Assembly: GCF_020216065.1 (NCBI RefSeq)
Contig: NZ_JAIWNA010000004.1
Coordinates: 402,025-466,024 of the forward strand
Source of the DNA: Nocardia rosealba
GTDB taxonomy: Bacteria; Actinomycetota; Actinomycetes; Mycobacteriales; Mycobacteriaceae
Length of the DNA: 64,000 bases
Direction of reading: 5' to 3'
Shown here: positions 17,190-24,980 of the stretch, in pieces
Numbering within the stretch: position 1 is the stretch's first letter
Layout of the letters: each line of letters opens with the position of its first letter
Translations under genes and position numbers: made by a program
The notes under the pieces: generated by a model
The model's input: the letters and a program-made list of their open reading frames with translations, nothing else
The model's database searches: none
What the model was told of the DNA's origin: nothing

Positions 17190-17555
17190 TCAGCACATCA
17201 GCTTGGCCATGTCGTAGACCGCGCGCGCTTCCTGCTCCGTGGCCGAAACGGAGCCGTTGGTCGAGCTCTTCACGATTCCGGCGATGGTGTCGGCCTCGGC
17301 CTTGCCCGCCTTGATGTCGGAGCACGTCTGGTTGAGCACCCCACTCACCGCTAGGTCGTCACGGCCGGCGGCCAGCTTCGGGAAAGCGTTGCGATAGCTC
17401 ACCACGAACATGCCGGCCTTACCGGGATCGACCTGAACGGCCGGGGTGGTGGTGGTTGCGGGGGCTGCGGCGGTGGACGAGTCCTCGCCGCAACCGGTCA
17501 GAAGCAGGGCGAAGACGGCGGTGCCTGCCGCGAGGGCGGCGGTAGTTCTACTCAC
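17190..17555 (-). CDS. Small lipoprotein (DUF732-like)
   Basis: 121 residues from GTG 17555. Signal sequence with lipobox (AVFALLLTGCG), a Thr/Ala/Pro-rich spacer, then a small helical domain with two cysteines (QTCSDIKAG and the C-terminal AKLMC), the pattern of the DUF732 proteins found in Mycobacteriales. It should sit on the outer face of the cell membrane. Longer starts up to 17618 would read through the inverted repeat at 17588-17614 and are unlikely. Function unknown. Confidence 0.75.
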   Translation of the reverse strand: MSRTTAALAAGTAVFALLLTGCGEDSSTAAAPATTTTPAVQVDPGKAGMFVVSYRNAFPKLAAGRDDLAVSGVLNQTCSDIKAGKAEADTIAGIVKSSTNGSVSATEQEARAVYDMAKLMC

Positions 17556-17587
17556 GCAGCGGGATGCTAGCGGCCCAGGAAACAAGG

Positions 17588-17614
17588 CGCCTCCCGTCAG
17601 GTTAACGGGAGGCG
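17588..17614 (-). terminator. Inverted repeat, likely terminator of the upstream 30-codon ORF
   Basis: A perfect 10-bp stem (CGCCTCCCGT at 17588-17597 with ACGGGAGGCG at 17605-17614) and a 7-base loop. On the minus strand it is followed by CCTTGTTTCC, a modest T-tract. It lies 25 bases beyond the stop of the minus-strand small ORF. Confidence 0.6.
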
Positions 17615-17639
17615 ACATGTTGATTCGTGTGACGGTGAG

Positions 17640-17732
17640 TCAGGCCGGGTTGATCATCAGCACCTGGGCCCAGTAGGTGGCCTGGTCAGGCCCGAGGATC
17701 GGCAACAGGTAATCGTAAATCAGCGACGACAT
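17640..17732 (-). CDS. Very small ORF (30 aa), hydrophobic and aromatic, possible peptide gene
   Basis: ATG 17732 to TGA. The product begins MSSLIYDYLLPILGPDQATY and ends WAQVLMINPA. GGGAG lies about 10 bases upstream of the start. Codon third positions are almost all G or C, as in the surrounding genes, and a terminator-like hairpin follows 25 bases after the stop. A longer in-frame start (17879) adds sequence without coding character. It is amphipathic and could associate with membranes. I do not recognise a family. Confidence 0.45.
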   Translation of the reverse strand: MSSLIYDYLLPILGPDQATYWAQVLMINPA

Positions 17733-17949
17733 ACGCTCGGAACTCCCATTTATCGACGTGGGTGCAACACTTTTCCGGCTTGTGCCGGATGTGCCGTCGC
17801 CACAGTAACAATTCGTGCGAGACGCGCGACGGGGCGGTGAATATGCGCGGGAACTCGTCGGGAACGTGAGCGAGGTCATAGAGTGTTGCCCGTCGGCAGG
17901 GCCCGTTGTGCGGGCTCACACATCGATCGCGGAAGCAGGTCACATTTCC

Positions 17950-18282
17950 ATGCGGGTAGTTCGTTCCATTGTCGCCGGTGCATTGATCGCCGGAGCCGCC
18001 GCGGTGCTCACCTCGATGGGTGCCGGTTCGGCGGGTGCGGTCGCGGTGACCCCGCTGCCCGGCGGGGTCCAGGTCGACCTGAGCCCGGCCGATACCGCCT
18101 GGGTGCACCAGAACAAGTTCGGCCGGACCGTGGCCGGTCTGCCGCATCCGTCGGCGGCCTCGTTCGGTCAGGCGCTCGACGCGGCGGCCGCCGTGTCGTC
18201 GTCGGTGCCGGGTGGCCGGGTCACCTTCACCGTGTACGGCCCGTTCGATCAGCTCAACGGCACCATGCTGGCACTGCAGTAA
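17950..18282 (+). CDS. Small secreted protein of unknown function
   Basis: 110 residues. Signal peptide at residues 1-32 (MRVVRSIVAGALIAGAAAVL, cleavage near GSAGAVA), then a mature domain of about 78 residues with DLSPADTAWVHQNKFG and VSSSVPGGRVTFTVYGPFDQL. It has no cysteine in the mature part and no membrane anchor. The ATG at 17950 is the first start that places a signal peptide at the N terminus. It sits 19 bases upstream of the RNB exoribonuclease gene and could share its transcript. Homologues of this type are, to my knowledge, confined to Nocardia and relatives. Confidence 0.72.
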   Translation: MRVVRSIVAGALIAGAAAVLTSMGAGSAGAVAVTPLPGGVQVDLSPADTAWVHQNKFGRTVAGLPHPSAASFGQALDAAAAVSSSVPGGRVTFTVYGPFDQLNGTMLALQ

Positions 18283-18301
18283 CAATCGCTACGCTGCCAG
18301 G

Positions 18302-19759
18302 ATGGAACTCCATCAGCGGATCGTCTCGGCGCCGGTAGATTTCGGCGCCATCCGTTCCGAATTCGGGCTGGCCTCGGACTATCCGGCCGAGGCTGTCTCC
18401 GAGGCCCGCGACGCGGTCGACGCGTTCGCGGGCACCCGGGTGGACCGCACCGGCCTCGAACTGGTGACCATCGACCCACCGAGCGCCATGGATCTGGACC
18501 AGGCGCTGCACCTCGAACAAACCGCGACCGGTTTCACCCTGCACTACGCCATCGCCGATCTCGGCGCGGTGATCGTGCCCGGCGGTGCCCTTGCCCGTGA
18601 ATCCGAATCACGCGGCCAGACCTTCTATCTCCCCGACGGCACCGTGCCGCTGCATCCGCCCGTGCTGTCGGAGGGGACCGCGAGCCTGTTGCCCGGTGTC
18701 GACCGGCCCGTCGCGCTGTGGACCATCGAACTCGACAACGACGCCGCGCTCCTTCGTTTTTCGGTCGAGCGTGCCCTGGTGCGCTCCCGTGAACGCTTCG
18801 ACTACCAGCAGGTCCAGGCCGCCGCCGACGCCGGAACACTGCACCCCTCGCTGGCCGCGCTGCCCGAATTCGGTCGGCTGCGGATCGAGGCCGGTCTCGC
18901 GCGCGGTGCGATCTCGCTGCGCCTGCCGGCCCAGGACGTGGTGCGCCACGGCGACAACTGGCGCCTCGACCTGGAACCGCACACGGCCGCCGACGACTGG
19001 AACGAGCAGGTCTCCCTGCTCACCGGGATGTGCGCGGCACGAATCATGCTCGATCACAAGGGAACCCGGCTCGGTCTGCTGCGCACCATGCCGCCGCCGC
19101 CCGACTCCGCCGTCGCCTCGATGCGCCGCACCGCCGCCGCCCTCGACATCGCCTGGCCCGACGACCTGCCGGTCGGCCGCATGCTGGCGGGCCTGGACCC
19201 CAACACTCCCGCCGGGCTGGTCCTGATGTCGGAGGCGACCACCCTGCTGCGCGGCGCCGGCTACACCCTGCTCGCCGACCTCGACGACCCCACTGCCGAC
19301 CAGCTGACCCACAGCGCCATCGGCGCCCCCTACGCTCACGTCACCGCCCCGCTGCGCCGCCTGGCCGACCGCTTCACCACCGAGATCTGCCTGGCGCACT
19401 GCGCGGGCACCGAGGTACCGCAGTGGGTGCTGGACGGCCTGGCGCCTGCCGCGGAAACCCTGCGCCGCACCGATTCGCTCGCCAACAAAGTCGACCGCGC
19501 GTGCGTCGACCTCACCGAGGCCACCATCCTCGGCCCGCGCGTCGGCACCGACTTCGCCGCCCTGGTCCTGCGCGAGGCCAACGGTTCGCGCGACGCGGAG
19601 ATCTTCGTCGCCGAACCCCCGATCCTGGCGCGCTGCGCGGGCAAACCACCGGAAGGCGAACGCGTCTCCGTGCGCCTGCGCACCGCCGATCCCACGACGA
19701 GAACCATCGAATTCGCCTATTCCGCCGATGGGAACGGCGCGCCCGCCGGCATCGAGTGA
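18302..19759 (+). CDS. RNB-domain exoribonuclease (RNase II/R-like)
   Basis: 485 residues. The RNB catalytic motif appears as TIDPPSAMDLDQAL at about residues 59-72: three of the four canonical metal-binding aspartates are kept and the fourth is Gln, which I recall as usual in the short actinobacterial branch. Other RNB blocks are HYAIADLGAVIVPGG, RGQTFYLPDGTVPLHP, LLTGMCAARIML and YAHVTAPLRRLADRF. It lacks the N-terminal cold-shock and C-terminal S1 RNA-binding domains of RNase II/R, so its RNA substrate range may differ. It follows the small secreted-protein gene by 19 bases. Confidence 0.88.
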   Translation: MELHQRIVSAPVDFGAIRSEFGLASDYPAEAVSEARDAVDAFAGTRVDRTGLELVTIDPPSAMDLDQALHLEQTATGFTLHYAIADLGAVIVPGGALARESESRGQTFYLPDGTVPLHPPVLSEGTASLLPGVDRPVALWTIELDNDAALLRFSVERALVRSRERFDYQQVQAAADAGTLHPSLAALPEFGRLRIEAGLARGAISLRLPAQDVVRHGDNWRLDLEPHTAADDWNEQVSLLTGMCAARIMLDHKGTRLGLLRTMPPPPDSAVASMRRTAAALDIAWPDDLPVGRMLAGLDPNTPAGLVLMSEATTLLRGAGYTLLADLDDPTADQLTHSAIGAPYAHVTAPLRRLADRFTTEICLAHCAGTEVPQWVLDGLAPAAETLRRTDSLANKVDRACVDLTEATILGPRVGTDFAALVLREANGSRDAEIFVAEPPILARCAGKPPEGERVSVRLRTADPTTRTIEFAYSADGNGAPAGIE

Positions 19760-19915
19760 GCCCTGGCGCGCGTCGAGGTCGACGCGCTGCCGACGTTTTC
19801 GAACCCGCTGCGACCGATGGGGCATCGATCCTGCACGGCGGCACAGCCTTTCGGTCGACACTCAGTTCGGCATGCCGTGGCCGGTGTCGTGAGTGACAGC
19901 CGGGTTCGCCGGTGG

Positions 19916-20764
19916 TCAGTCGGTCGAGATGAACGCCGCGGCAGCGGGATAACCCGCGATGGCCCGGCCCGCCGCGGCTTCCTCGGTGTCGGCGAGGAGT
20001 TCGTAGACGGTGGCGTCGGTGGAATCGCCTGCGGCGGCGAGGATGGCTGCGCGGGATTCCACGGCGTCGCGGTGGTCGCCCAGGACCGATTGCAGGCGTT
20101 TGGCGCGGGTGCCCAGGTCGGTGGCGTCGGTGCCGAGGACCTCGCCCGCCGCTTCGCAGGAATAGCGTAAACGCTTGGCACCCTTGCGGATGTCGTGCAG
20201 CAGCTCCACCCGGTCGGCGGGGGTGGCGCTCGGCTCGGCGAAGACCAGTTTGCGCAGGCGTTTGCGGTCGCGGCCGAGCACGCGCGCGAACACGTCGTCC
20301 GCGTCGTCGCCGGCGAGGGAATCGTCGAGCGGGGGATCGGTGCGCCACGTGGTGAGGACCTCGCGCAGGGCCGCGTACCGCTCGCCGTCGAGGGCGGTGA
20401 GGATCTCGTCGTGGGCCTGGGCGTAGGCGTCGTCGGCGGCGCCGACGAGGCGGCGGGTGACCTCGGTGGGCACCTCGCCGAACCCGTCGAGCAGTTTCGC
20501 GAACCGCTCACCTCGGACCTCCGCGTCGCGGGCGACCCCGAGCAGTTCCGCGAGCCACTTCAGCTCCGTCACCGTCTCGGCGGCGGCGTCGCTGTCGAAG
20601 AGCTTGCGGTAGGAACGCAATACGCTGCGCAACCGGCGCGTGGCCACCCGCATCTGGTGCACCGAGTCCTCGGCGTCGGCGCGGACATCTGGTTCGGCGG
20701 CGAGCAGCCGGTCGATGTCCTCGCGCAGCGCCGCGACGACGGCGGGTCCGGCTTCGATCGCCAT
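19916..20764 (-). CDS. CHAD-domain protein
   Basis: 282 residues, CHAD domain throughout: conserved histidines and basic residues in SVHQMRVATRRLRSVLRSYRKLF, the repeat LLHDIRKGAKRLRYSCEAAGEVLG, and SVLGDHRDAVE in between. CHAD domains bind polyphosphate through their conserved basic helices. There is no N-terminal CYTH triphosphatase domain. It is the last gene of a tight minus-strand operon (lipoprotein, prolyl aminopeptidase, CHAD), starting 3 bases after the aminopeptidase stop. Confidence 0.9.
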   Translation of the reverse strand: MAIEAGPAVVAALREDIDRLLAAEPDVRADAEDSVHQMRVATRRLRSVLRSYRKLFDSDAAAETVTELKWLAELLGVARDAEVRGERFAKLLDGFGEVPTEVTRRLVGAADDAYAQAHDEILTALDGERYAALREVLTTWRTDPPLDDSLAGDDADDVFARVLGRDRKRLRKLVFAEPSATPADRVELLHDIRKGAKRLRYSCEAAGEVLGTDATDLGTRAKRLQSVLGDHRDAVESRAAILAAAGDSTDATVYELLADTEEAAAGRAIAGYPAAAAFISTD

Positions 20765-20767
20765 GGG

Positions 20768-21730
20768 TCAGTCTCGCTTCCCGAACAGGTCGGTCGCCTC
20801 GACCAGGTGGTGGGTGATGCCGGGCTCGTGCGCGGTGTGCGCGGCGTCCTCGACGATGTGCAGGGTGGAGCCGGGCCACGCGTTGTGCAGTTCCCAGGCG
20901 CTCACCGCGGGGCACACCACGTCGTGGCGGCCCTGCACGATCACTCCGGGGATGTCGGCGATCCGATGGATGTCACGCAGCAACTGTCCCTCGTCGAGGA
21001 ATCCGCCGTGCCGGAAATAGTGGTTTTCGATGCGGGCGAAGGCGAGGGCGAAGCGTGGCTCACCGGTCTCGGCGACCCGATCCGGGTGCGGCAGTAGCGA
21101 ACTCGTGGCGCCTTCCCACGTCGACCAGGCGACGGCGGCACCGAGCGCGATCTCCGGATCCGGCGAATGCAGCAGCCGGTGGTACACCTCGACGAGGTCG
21201 TCCCCGCGTTCCTCGGGCGGCACCGGTGCCAGGAAGTTCGCCCACTCGGCGGGGTAGATGTTGCCCGCCGCGCCGTTGTAGTACCAGTCGATCTCCTTGC
21301 GCCGCAACAAGAAGATGCCGCGCAACACCAGCTCGGTGACCCGTTCCGGGTGCGCCTGGGCGTAGGCGAGGCCGAGGGTGGAACCCCACGACCCGCCGAA
21401 CACCTGCCAGCGTTCGACACCGAGGTGCTCGCGCAGTGCCTCCATGTCGGCGATCAGGTGCGGTGTGGTGTTGAACTCGAGGCTCGCCCCGTCGGCGATG
21501 TGCGGCACCGACTTTCCGCACCCGCGCTGATCGAACAACACGATCCGGTACACCGCCGGATCGAAGAACCGGCGTTGCAACGGACCGGTGCCGCCGCCGG
21601 GGCCGCCGTGCACGAACACCACCGGCTTGCCGTCGGGGTTGCCGCTGACCTCCCAGTACACCGACTGGCCGTCGCCGACATCGAGGAGACCTTTGTCGAA
21701 CGGTTCGATCTCGGGGTACAGGGCGCGCAT
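20768..21730 (-). CDS. pip: Prolyl aminopeptidase (proline iminopeptidase)
   Basis: 320 residues, S33 family, which removes N-terminal proline from peptides. HGGPGGGTG forms the oxyanion region, DQRGCGKS is the family block after it, the nucleophile elbow is GGSWGSTLGL, followed by the QAHPERVTELVLRGIFLLRR signature. Asp and His come from QGRHDVVCP and EDAAHTAHEPG. ATG 21730 overlaps the stop of the upstream lipoprotein gene (TGATG). No signal peptide is seen, so it is cytoplasmic. Confidence 0.93.
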   Translation of the reverse strand: MRALYPEIEPFDKGLLDVGDGQSVYWEVSGNPDGKPVVFVHGGPGGGTGPLQRRFFDPAVYRIVLFDQRGCGKSVPHIADGASLEFNTTPHLIADMEALREHLGVERWQVFGGSWGSTLGLAYAQAHPERVTELVLRGIFLLRRKEIDWYYNGAAGNIYPAEWANFLAPVPPEERGDDLVEVYHRLLHSPDPEIALGAAVAWSTWEGATSSLLPHPDRVAETGEPRFALAFARIENHYFRHGGFLDEGQLLRDIHRIADIPGVIVQGRHDVVCPAVSAWELHNAWPGSTLHIVEDAAHTAHEPGITHHLVEATDLFGKRD

Positions 21731-22161
21731 CAGAACGCCAATCCCGCGGCGAGGTCGGGCAGGTCGAGTGCGGTGAGCGTTTCGGTGCGCACATCGGGGC
21801 AGGCCTCGGTCGTCACCCGGTCGATCATCGCCTTGTCGGCCAGCACGTGCCCGTTGATGCCGCCGTTGCGCAGCGCCCACTCGTGCACCATCGTGTTCAG
21901 CGCGAGCCGGCCGAGGGTCGGGCCCTGCACCCGGAAGTTCGACAGCTCCGGGCGGATCATGTCGCACAACTGGCTCGCCGAGGAGTCGCTGATCTCCAGC
22001 GTGGTGCTCGGCGTCGCCGTCTTGGTGGTGGTGGCACCGGCGGTCGTGGTCGTCGCGGACCCGCTGGGCGTGACTTCCGCACCGCCACAGGCTGTCAGGG
22101 TCACGGCGGCGAGAACACCGGTGACAACGAGCCCGGGACTGGTCTTCCATCGGCGATGCAT
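21730..22161 (-). CDS. Putative lipoprotein of unknown function
   Basis: 143 residues from ATG 22161, with GAGG 6 bases upstream. Lipoprotein signal with lipobox LTACG (Cys at about residue 25), a Thr-rich spacer, then a small domain with two cysteines (SQLCDMIRPEL and TTEACPDVRTET). This layout is common among small cell-wall-associated lipoproteins of Mycobacteriales. It is coupled by a 1-base overlap to the prolyl aminopeptidase gene. Function unknown. Confidence 0.78.
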   Translation of the reverse strand: MHRRWKTSPGLVVTGVLAAVTLTACGGAEVTPSGSATTTTAGATTTKTATPSTTLEISDSSASQLCDMIRPELSNFRVQGPTLGRLALNTMVHEWALRNGGINGHVLADKAMIDRVTTEACPDVRTETLTALDLPDLAAGLAF

Positions 22162-22264
22162 GCGTACCTCTTCGAGTCGGCTGTTTCGACTCCGAGTCTG
22201 CCATCTCGCCGTCGGCCGCGCCGCTGCCCGACCCCGCCGTACGACGGGGCCGGGTGCGCGCGGA

Positions 22265-23125
22265 TCAGAAGCTGTGTTCGGGTCCGGGGAAGGTGCCCTG
22301 ACGCACCTCGTCGGCGTAAGCGGCTGCGGCGGAACGCAATTCGTCGCCCACATTGCCGAACCGCTTCACGAACTTGGCCGTCTTGCCGATGGTGTAGCCG
22401 GCCATGTCCTGCCAGACCAGCACCTGGGCGTCACAATCTGCGCCGGCGCCGATTCCCACGGTCGGGATGGTGAGCTTGCGGGTGACCTGACCGGCCAGCT
22501 CGGCGGGCACCATCTCCATCACCACGGAGAAGGCACCGGCCTCCTGCACCGCGATCGCGTCGGCGACGAGCTGCTCGGCACCGTCGCCGCGACCCTGCAC
22601 CCGGAAACCGCCGAGTGTGTTCACGCTCTGCGGGGTGAAACCGATGTGGGCCATCACGGGAATGCCCGCGGCGGTGATGAGCGCGATCTGCTCGGCGACC
22701 CGCTCGCCGCCCTCCAGCTTCACCGCGTGGGCGCCACCCTCCTTCATGAAGCGGGTGGCGGTGGCCAGCGCCTGCTGGGGCGAGGACTCGTAGGTGCCGA
22801 ACGGCAGGTCGGCGACGACCAGGGCGTGCGGCGCACCGCGCACCACGCCACGGACCAGCGGGATCAGCTCGTCGACAGTGATCGGCACGGTGGTGTCGTA
22901 GCCGTAGACGACGTTGGCGGCGGAATCGCCGACCAGCAGGACAGGGATGCCCGCCTCCTCGAACAGACGGGCCGAGGAGTAGTCGTAGGCGGTCAGCATC
23001 GACCAGCGCTCACCCTCGGCCTTCATCTGCTGCAGATGCTGGACGCGGGTCTTGCGGCGAGGCTTGGGGGTGGTAGCGGGAGCGGCACCGTAGGCAGGGC
23101 TCTGCTCATCGGATACGGACATCAT
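22265..23125 (-). CDS. panB: 3-methyl-2-oxobutanoate hydroxymethyltransferase
   Basis: 286 residues, ketopantoate hydroxymethyltransferase: first committed step of pantothenate synthesis, transferring a hydroxymethyl group from 5,10-methylene-THF to 2-oxoisovalerate. Family blocks are MLTAYDYSSARLFEEAGIPVLLVGDSAANVVYGYD, VVADLPFGTYE, AVKLEGG, HIGFTPQSVNTLGGF and PTVGIGAG. The N-terminal 25 residues are an Ala/Pro/Lys-rich leader. ATG 23125 and 23122 are adjacent and equally possible. It is divergent from the CaeA-like protease gene, as panB is from caeA in M. tuberculosis. Confidence 0.95.
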   Translation of the reverse strand: MMSVSDEQSPAYGAAPATTPKPRRKTRVQHLQQMKAEGERWSMLTAYDYSSARLFEEAGIPVLLVGDSAANVVYGYDTTVPITVDELIPLVRGVVRGAPHALVVADLPFGTYESSPQQALATATRFMKEGGAHAVKLEGGERVAEQIALITAAGIPVMAHIGFTPQSVNTLGGFRVQGRGDGAEQLVADAIAVQEAGAFSVVMEMVPAELAGQVTRKLTIPTVGIGAGADCDAQVLVWQDMAGYTIGKTAKFVKRFGNVGDELRSAAAAYADEVRQGTFPGPEHSF

Positions 23126-23325
23126 CGTCCCTACTTTCGTCTGGTTCCTCGAGGCCCGTAGCGGGTCCCCGGGTTTTTCTGACGCATCCAGTGTGCCACC
23201 TCGCCCCGAACCGTTTTAAGGGCGTGGCCGGTGGGATCGGTCACACCCGCGCTTCGGTTACCGTGATGGCGAGCCCGTTCGGGTGCGTCGTGTTGCGCCG
23301 CCCGGCGCGGAAAGGTTGGCCAACT

Positions 23326-24867
23326 GTGCAGCGAGGCAGGCTCGTCGTTGTTCTCGGCGCCATCTGCGCGCTGGTCGCCACCGGATGCGGATCCGGCAGC
23401 GACAGCGCCACCCCGCCCACCCCGCTGCCGCCGTCACCCCCCGGGCTGAACGATTTCTACGAACAGCGCATCGACTGGGGTTCCTGCGAGGAGTTCGGCA
23501 GCCCGGAGGAACGGTTGCCGCCGAGCACCCAGTGCGCGCGCGTCACCGTGCCGATCGATTACGCCCGGCCCGACGGTCCGACCGCGCAGATCGCGTTGTC
23601 GCGCATCCCGGCCAGGGGAGACAAGATCGGGTCGCTGCTGATGAATCCGGGCGGGCCCGGCGTCTCCGGATTGTCGATGGTCACCGTCGGGCACCGCACC
23701 GAACTGGCCGAACGATTCGACCGCATCGGTTTCGATCCGCGTGGCGTCGGCTCCTCGCTGCCCGCGATCATCTGCCTGACCCCGCCCGAAGCCGATGCCG
23801 AACGCGCCGAACCGCCCACCGACAACACCCCGGCGGGCATCGCCGAGGCCGAGGCCGAGAACCGCGAATACGCCGGCCGTTGCGCCGAGCGCTCGGGCCT
23901 CGACCTGCTCGGCCATGTCGGCACCCGGGAAGTCGTCCAGGACATGGACGTGCTGCGCTCGGCCCTCGGTGACGCGAAACTGACCTACCTCGGCTACTCC
24001 TACGGCACCCGCCTCGGTGCCGCCTACGCCGAGAAATACCCGCAGAACGTGCGCGCGATGGTCCTCGACGGCGCCGTCGACTCCTCCCAGGAACCTGTGC
24101 AGGAGTCGCTGCGCCAGGCGGCGGGCTTCCAGGGCGTATTCGACGCCTACGCCGCCGACTGCGCGAACAGCGCCGACTGCCCGCTCGGAACCGACCCGGC
24201 AGGTGCGGTGGCCCGCTTCCGGCAACTCGTCGACCCGCTGCAAGCCGCCCCGGCCCGCACCGAGGATCCGCGCGGCCTGAGCTACAACGACGCCATCACC
24301 GGCGTCCAGCAGGCCCTCTACAGCGACGAGATGTGGCCACTGCTCACCCGTGGCCTCACCGAACTGCAGGGCGGCACGGGCGACACCCTGCTGCAACTGG
24401 CCGACCTCTACGACGGCCGTCGCGCCGACGGCACCTACGCCAACACCCAGGACGCCTTCAACGCCATCCGCTGCGTCGACGACCCGCGCATCACCGACCC
24501 CGCGGTCGTCGCCCGCCAGGACACCGAATACCGCAGGGCAGCACCATTTCTCGACGACGGCAAGGGCACCGGCGCGGCACCGCTGGAACTGTGCGCGTCC
24601 TGGCCGGTGTCGAACACGAGCGAACCGCACCGGATATCGGCGCCCGGCGTGGCGAAGATCGTCGTCGTCTCCACCACCGAGGACCCGGCCACCCCGTACC
24701 AGGCCGGTGTCGACCTGGCCGAGCAGCTCGGCGCCGCGCTCGTCACCTTCCGGGGCAACCGGCACACCGCCGCCCTCGTCGCCGGTGACCGGTGCCTCGA
24801 CGACGCCGTCATCGCCTACCTCACCGAACTCGCCACGCCCACGCCCGGACTCACCTGCGGCGGGTGA
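23326..24867 (+). CDS. caeA: Secreted lipoprotein alpha/beta hydrolase, CaeA/Hip1-like serine protease
   Basis: 513 residues from GTG 23326; the frame is open further upstream, but this start places the lipoprotein signal (VVVLGAICALVATGCGSG) at the N terminus. Catalytic serine in YLGYSYGTRLGAAYA, oxyanion region LLMNPGGPGVSG, FDPRGVGSS, acid in STTEDPATPYQ and His in GNRHTA. The C-terminal TAP-like domain is present. The protein matches the tripeptidyl-peptidase/CaeA group in both sequence pattern and position beside panB. In M. tuberculosis Hip1 cleaves GroEL2 at the cell surface; the substrate here is unknown. Confidence 0.88.
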   Translation: MQRGRLVVVLGAICALVATGCGSGSDSATPPTPLPPSPPGLNDFYEQRIDWGSCEEFGSPEERLPPSTQCARVTVPIDYARPDGPTAQIALSRIPARGDKIGSLLMNPGGPGVSGLSMVTVGHRTELAERFDRIGFDPRGVGSSLPAIICLTPPEADAERAEPPTDNTPAGIAEAEAENREYAGRCAERSGLDLLGHVGTREVVQDMDVLRSALGDAKLTYLGYSYGTRLGAAYAEKYPQNVRAMVLDGAVDSSQEPVQESLRQAAGFQGVFDAYAADCANSADCPLGTDPAGAVARFRQLVDPLQAAPARTEDPRGLSYNDAITGVQQALYSDEMWPLLTRGLTELQGGTGDTLLQLADLYDGRRADGTYANTQDAFNAIRCVDDPRITDPAVVARQDTEYRRAAPFLDDGKGTGAAPLELCASWPVSNTSEPHRISAPGVAKIVVVSTTEDPATPYQAGVDLAEQLGAALVTFRGNRHTAALVAGDRCLDDAVIAYLTELATPTPGLTCGG

Positions 24868-24913
24868 GACCGCGCACACCGCCCGGTCACGCCACGTGAG
24901 AAGTGCGGACGAT

Positions 24914-24958
24914 GTGACGTAATAGCAAACGAGTCGGCGTATGTAACACGGATTTAAC
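24914..24958 (+). promoter_or_regulatory. Possible degenerate GlnR-like site upstream of glnA2
   Basis: GTAAC at 24943-24947, then six bases, then TTAAC at 24954-24958, with a further GTGAC at 24914-24918. Spacing fits one GlnR half-site pair, but the GAAAC blocks are imperfect. It lies 23 bases or more before the glnA2 start. Weak on its own; mentioned because glnA1 has a perfect box. Confidence 0.3.
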
Positions 24959-24980
24959 GCCGGGTGCCTACGCTCGCCGT

